Shown here one piece after another: positions 42,046 to 46,361 of a stretch of DNA of 46,361 nt. The translations under genes and the position numbers were made by a program. Below the pieces are notes generated by a model. The model was not told where the DNA came from. It saw nothing but the letters and a program-made list of their open reading frames with translations, and made no database searches. Within the stretch, counting starts at the first letter, position 1; every line of letters begins with the position of its first letter. This stretch comes from Geitlerinema sp. PCC 9228 (GTDB lineage Bacteria; Cyanobacteriota; Cyanobacteriia; Cyanobacteriales; PCC-9228), in assembly GCF_001870905.1 (NCBI RefSeq), contig NZ_LNDC01000077.1, positions 1-46,361 of the forward strand, read 5' to 3'.

Positions 42046-42552
42046 ATGGCTTCTTCACCCCATCGTTCCCCATCCAAATCAAAAGCCAAACCCCCCCATC
42101 AATCCCACCACAAAAAATCTGCCGAACCGGCACCATCTGAAAGTTCTCAAAAAGATCTTGTGTTTGGACGCCACAGCGTTTTGTCTTGTTTGGAACAGGG
42201 AAGACCCCTCGATCGCATTTGGTTGGTCGCCTCCCTGCAAAAAGATTCTCGATTTCAACCCCTTTTGCAACAAGCCAAGCAACAAGGAACCGTCATCCAA
42301 AAAACCGATCCCCAACATTTAAACCGCCTCAGCCAAGGGGGAAACCATCAAGGGATTGTGGCGCAAATGGCTGCCTACCAATATCAAGATTTAGAAGACT
42401 TGGTGGCTGCCGCCAAAGCCGCTACGGATTTTCCAGTCTTAATCGCTGCCGACGGCATTACCGATCCCCACAATTTAGGCGCTATTATTCGCACCGCCGA
42501 AGCTTTCCGAACCCAAGGTGTGGTGATTCCTCAACGGCGTTCCGCATCGGTT
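42046..42552 (+). pseudogene. rlmB: Truncated rlmB (23S rRNA 2'-O-methyltransferase, SPOUT/TrmH family)
   Basis: From ATG 42046 the frame encodes a basic lead (SPSKSKAKPPHQSHHKKS) and then the RlmB/TrmH substrate-binding domain (DLVFGRHSVLSCLEQGRPLD, GGNHQGIVAQ). The start of the SPOUT domain follows (VLIAADGITDPHNLGAIIRT, AEAFRTQGVVIPQRRSASV). Homology stops at Val169. The rest of the SPOUT knot, which binds S-adenosylmethionine (about 100 residues with the later conserved motifs), is missing. The frame then runs on to 42759 in unrelated sequence that is a shadow of another gene. The protein should be inactive. The junction lies at about 42541-42565. Confidence 0.85.
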
Positions 42553-43051
42553 TGTGCAACAGTACCTCACCATACGCGCTCCCATAACTGGTACAGTTTT
42601 AGCAGACGGCAACTTGGATTTGCGAGAAGGAGATTTAATCGAACCCAACGCTTCCCAACCCACCGCTTTGATGACAATCGCCAACCTCCAACAACTGGTC
42701 GCCAACGTCAAAATTCGCCAAGAAGATATCCAATTTGTGGAAGCAGGCAAATCCGTTAGCTTCCGTTCCAAACAAGATAAACTCGATCCCTACCCCGCCG
42801 AAGTTCACGCCATCGGCAAAGAAGTCACCACCGACCAAGAAACCAAAAAGCGAGTCATCCCCGTACAGGTCATCGTAGACAATCCCCAAGGAGAAGACCG
42901 ACTGCGACCCGGAGGTACCGGCTATGCCAAAATCCATTCCCAGGATATGTTCCTATACCAGCGATTGGGTCAAGAATTGGTCCGTCTCCTGCCAGCCAGA
43001 CTGTTCCCCAGCGGCAACATGAACGACAAGCAAAATCCATCGGAAAGTTAA
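42553..43051 (+). pseudogene. C-terminal fragment of a membrane-fusion (HlyD-like) protein
   Basis: In a different frame from rlmB, the sequence reads QQYLTIRAPITGTVLADGN, then LREGDLIEPNASQPTALMTI, VANVKIRQEDIQFVEAGKSV, and DRLRPGGTGYAKIHSQDMFL. This is the second half-lipoyl motif, beta-barrel and C-terminal part of a HlyD/RND-type periplasmic adaptor, possibly of the kind fused to M50-like peptidases. The N-terminal hairpin, signal and first lipoyl half are absent. A GTG at 42554 could start translation, but the product would not fold as an adaptor. Its stop codon overlaps the uvrC stop on the other strand. Confidence 0.8.
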
Positions 43052-44946
43052 GAAGCATCGGGATGAAAATAATCGTAAATTTGTTTCGCCAAATGGGGAC
43101 CAATGCCTGGCGCTTCTGCAAGTTGTTCCGGCGTGGCTATGCGAATGTAGTCCACCGAACGAAAATGAGCCAACAATTGTTTCTGCCGTTGGAAACCTAA
43201 GCCGGGAATATCTTCTAAAAGCGATCGCTTCATACGTTTGTCCCGTCGGCTGCGATGGAAACTCACCGCAAACCGATGCGCCTCATCCCGCAAACGTCGC
43301 AATAACTGTACCCCCGGTTGTTCGGCATCTGTTTCCAACGGCAGCGACTCCCCTGGCAAAAAGATTTCCTCCCGCTGCTTTGCCAACCCCACAACGCGCA
43401 GGTGTTGCAGTAAATTCATCTGCTGCAAAACATCTACCGCCGCCGATAGCTGACCTTTGCCGCCGTCAATTAACACCAAATCGGGAAAATCATCCGGATG
43501 CGACATTTCCACATCCATATCCCGATACTGGCGAAACCGCCGTTGGATAACTTCCGCCATACTGGCAAAATCGTCGGAATGACCCCCTTGTACATTGGGA
43601 TTTTTAATTTTATAGTGGCGGTATTGCTGGTTGGCTGGCAATCCATCCAGGAAAACCACCCGCGAAGCTACGGCATCCGACCCCTGAACGTGAGAAATAT
43701 CGTATCCTTCAATGCGATGGGGAACTTTGGGTAAATCTAAGATTTCCGCTACGTCTTGCAAGGCGGCTGTATTGCGATCGCTCATTCGTTGCAGCCGTTG
43801 CAGTTCGTATTCCGCATTTTGTTTCACCATCGCCAGAACCGACCCACGATTGTTCCCACCATTTCTCACTTGCCGTTGGGGAACCACAAACGATACCTGC
43901 TTGCCTTTGCGGCTACCCAACCATGCCGCCAGCATTTCTCGGTCTGGCAAATCTGTTTCCACCACAATTTCCGTGGGAATTTCCACCGCATCCACATCGC
44001 GATAGTGTTCCGATAAAACCCGCGAACAAATTTCCCCGGCTTCCCCGGCATTCGCCAAAAATCCCAAACGTCCTACCAATTGTCCGGCGCGAAACTGGAA
44101 TAATTGAATGCAGGCGCGTTGGTCGTCGCTGGCAATCGCGATCGCATCCCGCGAAACTCGGTCGTCTGGTAAAGTAACCTTGCGGTCTACCCCTAATTTT
44201 TGCAAACCGCGAATTTGGTCCCGCAACCGCGCCGCTACTTCAAAATTTTGCGCTGCTGCTGCTGTTTCCATCTGTTTTTGCAGGCTGTTAACCAATTCTT
44301 CGGTTCTCCCCTGGAACACCATCGCTACCCGTTGGACGATTTCTCGATATTCCGATGGGGAAATTAACTGTTGGCATACGCCAGGACATCTGCCAATGTC
44401 GTAGTTGAGGCAAGGACGGTCTTTAAATAGGGGTTTGGGACGCTGGCGCAGGGGAAAAATTCGTTTTAAGAGGTTTAGGGTACTGTAGAGTTGGTGCGCG
44501 TCTACATAGGGTCCGTAATAGCGGTCCTGGGGATTTTGCCGGCGTCGCTTGCGGGTGGCGAAAATGCGGGGGTAAGTTTCCGACCAGGTAATGCACAAAT
44601 AGGGATATTTTTTGTCGTCTTTTAATAAAACGTTAAAATAAGGTTGGTGTTGTTTGATTAGGTTCGCTTCTAAAATCAGCGATTCTTCTTCGGTGTCGGT
44701 GACGATAAATTCTATGTCGGCGACTTGGCGCACCATGAGTTGGATGCGATCGCTTAATTGTTGGGATGGGCTAAAATAGGAACGGACCCGCGATCGCAAT
44801 TTTTTGGATTTGCCGATATACAGAATGCGATTTTCCCCATCCCGCATGATATACACGCCGGGAACTGGCGGAATTTCCCGCAAACGGCTTTCCAAGCGTT
44901 CCCTATCTTCGATTAAAGGAGAGAATTCTGTTTGCGTGCCCCTCAT
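43048..44946 (-). CDS. uvrC: UvrC, excinuclease ABC subunit C
   Basis: A 632-residue DNA repair endonuclease making the 3' and 5' incisions at lesions bound by UvrB. Domains in order: GIY-YIG nuclease ([20 protein letters not shown], about 27-50); a four-Cys region ([13 protein letters not shown]); the UvrB-binding UVR motif ([20 protein letters not shown]); an RNase H-like nuclease with [15 protein letters not shown] and [14 protein letters not shown], whose Asp residues form the 5' site; and a C-terminal (HhH)2 ([27 protein letters not shown]). The length is normal. It converges with the broken adaptor gene, with overlapping stops. Confidence 0.96.
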   Translation of the reverse strand: MRGTQTEFSPLIEDRERLESRLREIPPVPGVYIMRDGENRILYIGKSKKLRSRVRSYFSPSQQLSDRIQLMVRQVADIEFIVTDTEEESLILEANLIKQHQPYFNVLLKDDKKYPYLCITWSETYPRIFATRKRRRQNPQDRYYGPYVDAHQLYSTLNLLKRIFPLRQRPKPLFKDRPCLNYDIGRCPGVCQQLISPSEYREIVQRVAMVFQGRTEELVNSLQKQMETAAAAQNFEVAARLRDQIRGLQKLGVDRKVTLPDDRVSRDAIAIASDDQRACIQLFQFRAGQLVGRLGFLANAGEAGEICSRVLSEHYRDVDAVEIPTEIVVETDLPDREMLAAWLGSRKGKQVSFVVPQRQVRNGGNNRGSVLAMVKQNAEYELQRLQRMSDRNTAALQDVAEILDLPKVPHRIEGYDISHVQGSDAVASRVVFLDGLPANQQYRHYKIKNPNVQGGHSDDFASMAEVIQRRFRQYRDMDVEMSHPDDFPDLVLIDGGKGQLSAAVDVLQQMNLLQHLRVVGLAKQREEIFLPGESLPLETDAEQPGVQLLRRLRDEAHRFAVSFHRSRRDKRMKRSLLEDIPGLGFQRQKQLLAHFRSVDYIRIATPEQLAEAPGIGPHLAKQIYDYFHPDAS

Positions 44947-45099
44947 CAGTTTGCCGCTATCTGGTTTCTCCGTTTTCTAGTTTATCGCGGGGTTGGCGTA
45001 GGCGTTGTGAAAACTGTCCAGAATTGTTTCCCCATATCGGCTACAGAAATTATATTCTAGAAGGGAGTGGCAAATTTTTCCGAATTTGGGGTTTTAAGC

Positions 45100-46332
45100 G
45101 TGGATAAGATTCCCCCTCTGGATTTGGCGCAGCAATACGAAACCATTAAGGCAGAAGCTGCCCAAGCCGTGGCTGAGGTGCTAGCATCGGGACGTTACAT
45201 TGGCGGTACGCCGGTAAGCGAGTTTGAGGCGCAATTTGCGGCTTACCACCAGGTGTCGTCATGTGTGGCTTGCAATTCCGGTACGGATGCGCTGTTTTTG
45301 GCGTTAAAGGCGTTGGAAATTGGTCCTGGTGATGAGGTGATTACGACGCCGTTTACGTTTATTGCGACTGCAGAAGCGATTGCGATGGTTGGCGCAACGC
45401 CGGTTTTTGTGGATATTGACCCGCGTACGTTGAATTTGGATCCGCAATGGATTGAAAAGGCAATTCGCGATCGCACCAAAGCTATTTTACCAGTGCATTT
45501 GTTCGGACAACCGGCGGATATGAGCGCTATCAATGCGATCGCTAGGGCCTATAATTTATATGTTATCGAAGATTGTGCCCAAGCAACTGGCGCTACCTGG
45601 GGCGGACAAAAATGCGGCAGTATCGGCGATATTGGCTGTTTTAGTTTTTTCCCCACCAAAAATTTAGGCGCTTGCGGCGATGGTGGTGCTATTGTTGCCA
45701 ACAACCCCAATCTCGCTGCTAAAGTACGCATGTTGAAAGAACACGGCAGCCGTTGTCGCTACTACCACGAAGTGACTGGTACCAACAGCCGCCTGGATGC
45801 CATTCAAGCGGCGATTTTAAATATTAAACTTCGCTATTTGGATAGTTGGAACCAGCGGCGGCGGGAGTTACAAGCCAACTATCAGGATTTGTTGCAAAAT
45901 GGCTGTGGCAAAACCATGTTGGTGGGGAAGGAACTGTCGGAAGCTATGCCAGCCAACCAACCTGCGGTGATTTTGCCTCAAGAATTGTCTGACGGATGTG
46001 GCGTTTGGAATCAATATACTATTCGCGTTTGGGATGGTTCCAGCTATAGTAGCGAATTTCGCGATCGCATTCGCCAGCAGTTACAAGCTGCCGGTGTCGC
46101 TACCATGGTTTATTATCCTATTCCTTTACATTTACAACCGGTCTATCAATCTTTGGGGTACACAGCCGGTTGTTTCCCCGTCGCCGAATCAACAGCCAAA
46201 AGTGTTCTATCCTTGCCGATTTTCCCAGAAATGACCTTCGCACAGCAGAAAAAAACGGTTTGTGCTTTGCAGGATTGCGTCACTGACCCCGCGCTAAAGC
46301 GACGGGGCTTGGGAACAGCCAGGTTCCCGTAG
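45100..46332 (+). CDS. DegT/DnrJ/EryC1/StrS-family sugar aminotransferase
   Basis: A 410-residue PLP-dependent aminotransferase acting on nucleotide-linked keto-sugars in surface-glycan or secondary-metabolite pathways. Motifs: IPPLDLAQQYETI start, SGRYIGGTPVSEFE, ACNSGTDALFLALKAL, DEVITTPFTFIATAEAI, VIEDCAQATGA and FSFFPTKNLGACGDGG with the PLP lysine in PTKNLG, then LKEHGSRCRYYHEVTGTNSR. I chose GTG 45100 because homologues begin near IPPLDLAQ; GTG 45067 is an alternative that would add 11 residues. The last 15 residues (DPALKRRGLGTARFP) are encoded by what looks like a mobile-element end, so the native C-terminus (near LQDCVT) was probably altered by insertion. The active site is unaffected. 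Confidence 0.87.
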   Translation: MDKIPPLDLAQQYETIKAEAAQAVAEVLASGRYIGGTPVSEFEAQFAAYHQVSSCVACNSGTDALFLALKALEIGPGDEVITTPFTFIATAEAIAMVGATPVFVDIDPRTLNLDPQWIEKAIRDRTKAILPVHLFGQPADMSAINAIARAYNLYVIEDCAQATGATWGGQKCGSIGDIGCFSFFPTKNLGACGDGGAIVANNPNLAAKVRMLKEHGSRCRYYHEVTGTNSRLDAIQAAILNIKLRYLDSWNQRRRELQANYQDLLQNGCGKTMLVGKELSEAMPANQPAVILPQELSDGCGVWNQYTIRVWDGSSYSSEFRDRIRQQLQAAGVATMVYYPIPLHLQPVYQSLGYTAGCFPVAESTAKSVLSLPIFPEMTFAQQKKTVCALQDCVTDPALKRRGLGTARFP

Positions 46333-46361
46333 TAGTGGCTAGACCAAGAGCCGATAGTAGT
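46285..46361. mobile_element. Candidate terminus of an IS200/IS605- or IS607-type (TnpB-bearing) element, cut by the window edge
   Basis: CCCCG-CGC (46287-46294) pairs with GCG-A-CGGGG (46299-46307) around the loop TAAA, giving an 8-base stem with a single bulged A. It is followed by a second hairpin, GGGAAC (46311-46316) with GTTCCC (46323-46328). On the reverse strand it reads AAGCCCCGTCGCTTTAGCGC then GGGGTCAGTGAC, the style of right ends found beyond tnpB genes in cyanobacteria, where the guide RNA scaffold also lies. It interrupts the tail of the aminotransferase gene. No tnpB is visible because the window ends here. Confidence 0.5.

Noticed and set aside
42554-43051. Independent gene starting at GTG 42554
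   Set aside because: It encodes only the C-terminal part of a fusion protein and begins exactly where rlmB homology ends, so a deletion scar is the simpler reading.
1-46361. tRNA, rRNA or tmRNA genes, and a prophage
   Set aside because: No T-loop (GGTTCRANTCC) with a matching acceptor stem, no rRNA core sequence, and no phage structural genes or integrase were found by eye.

Overview
The window looks like cyanobacterial chromosome. The HIP1 octamer GCGATCGC recurs throughout coding DNA, and many genes belong to cyanobacterial families: CoaR/CoaT, DUF6930, DUF6761, a BT1/folate-biopterin carrier, tandem class A Hsp20 genes and GlcE/GlcF. I found no rRNA, tRNA or CRISPR array. Genes lie on both strands in short operons.

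Layout. 1-8.7 kb is a cobalt-homeostasis neighbourhood. A CoaR regulator diverges from the CoaT cobalt-efflux ATPase, and a cbiMNQO cobalt-uptake operon sits behind a cobalamin riboswitch, with a GH13 glucosidase between them. 8.7-13.1 kb holds a WecG/TagA glycosyltransferase and a large GH15/phosphorylase-kinase-like gene. 13.1-15.7 kb is an accessory insert: an AAA/OLD-type ATPase plus a small TOPRIM-like protein, flanked by two copies of the 3' end of the GH15 gene. 15.7-18.7 kb has two tandem hsp20 genes with matching SD-masking hairpins, a small membrane protein, MITE-like repeats and a secreted protein. 18.9-24.5 kb has a folate-type carrier, BolA, CGFS glutaredoxin, DUF6761, a two-subunit-type glycine dehydrogenase beta subunit and an OmpR-type regulator. 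25-36 kb has DUF6930, a large metzincin, a glutathione transferase, DUF1517, an Arg/Ser/Gly-rich lipoprotein followed by octameric repeat arrays, an M48 protease and an AddB-like Fe-S nuclease. 36-39.7 kb is a larB-glcE-glcF cluster. 39.8-46.4 kb has a MITE cluster, a bifunctional cell-wall hydrolase, a broken rlmB joined to a broken membrane-fusion-protein gene, uvrC, and a DegT-family aminotransferase whose 3' end runs into what looks like a mobile-element terminus at the window edge.

How parts work together. CoaR/CoaT would expel cobalt when it is abundant, while the cobalamin-sensing leader would shut CbiMNQO uptake when B12 is sufficient. BolA and the CGFS glutaredoxin are known iron-sulfur partners. 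GlcE and GlcF are subunits of a glycolate/D-lactate dehydrogenase, and LarB makes the nickel-pincer cofactor precursor of lactate racemase, so that cluster may concern 2-hydroxyacids.

Most notable: the ATPase-TOPRIM pair, which has the look of a small anti-phage-type module (related in architecture to OLD/PARIS-like systems, function unproven), its unusual insertion structure, the rlmB/MFP hybrid, two MITE-like families with covarying palindromes, and candidate RNA thermometers upstream of both hsp20 genes.
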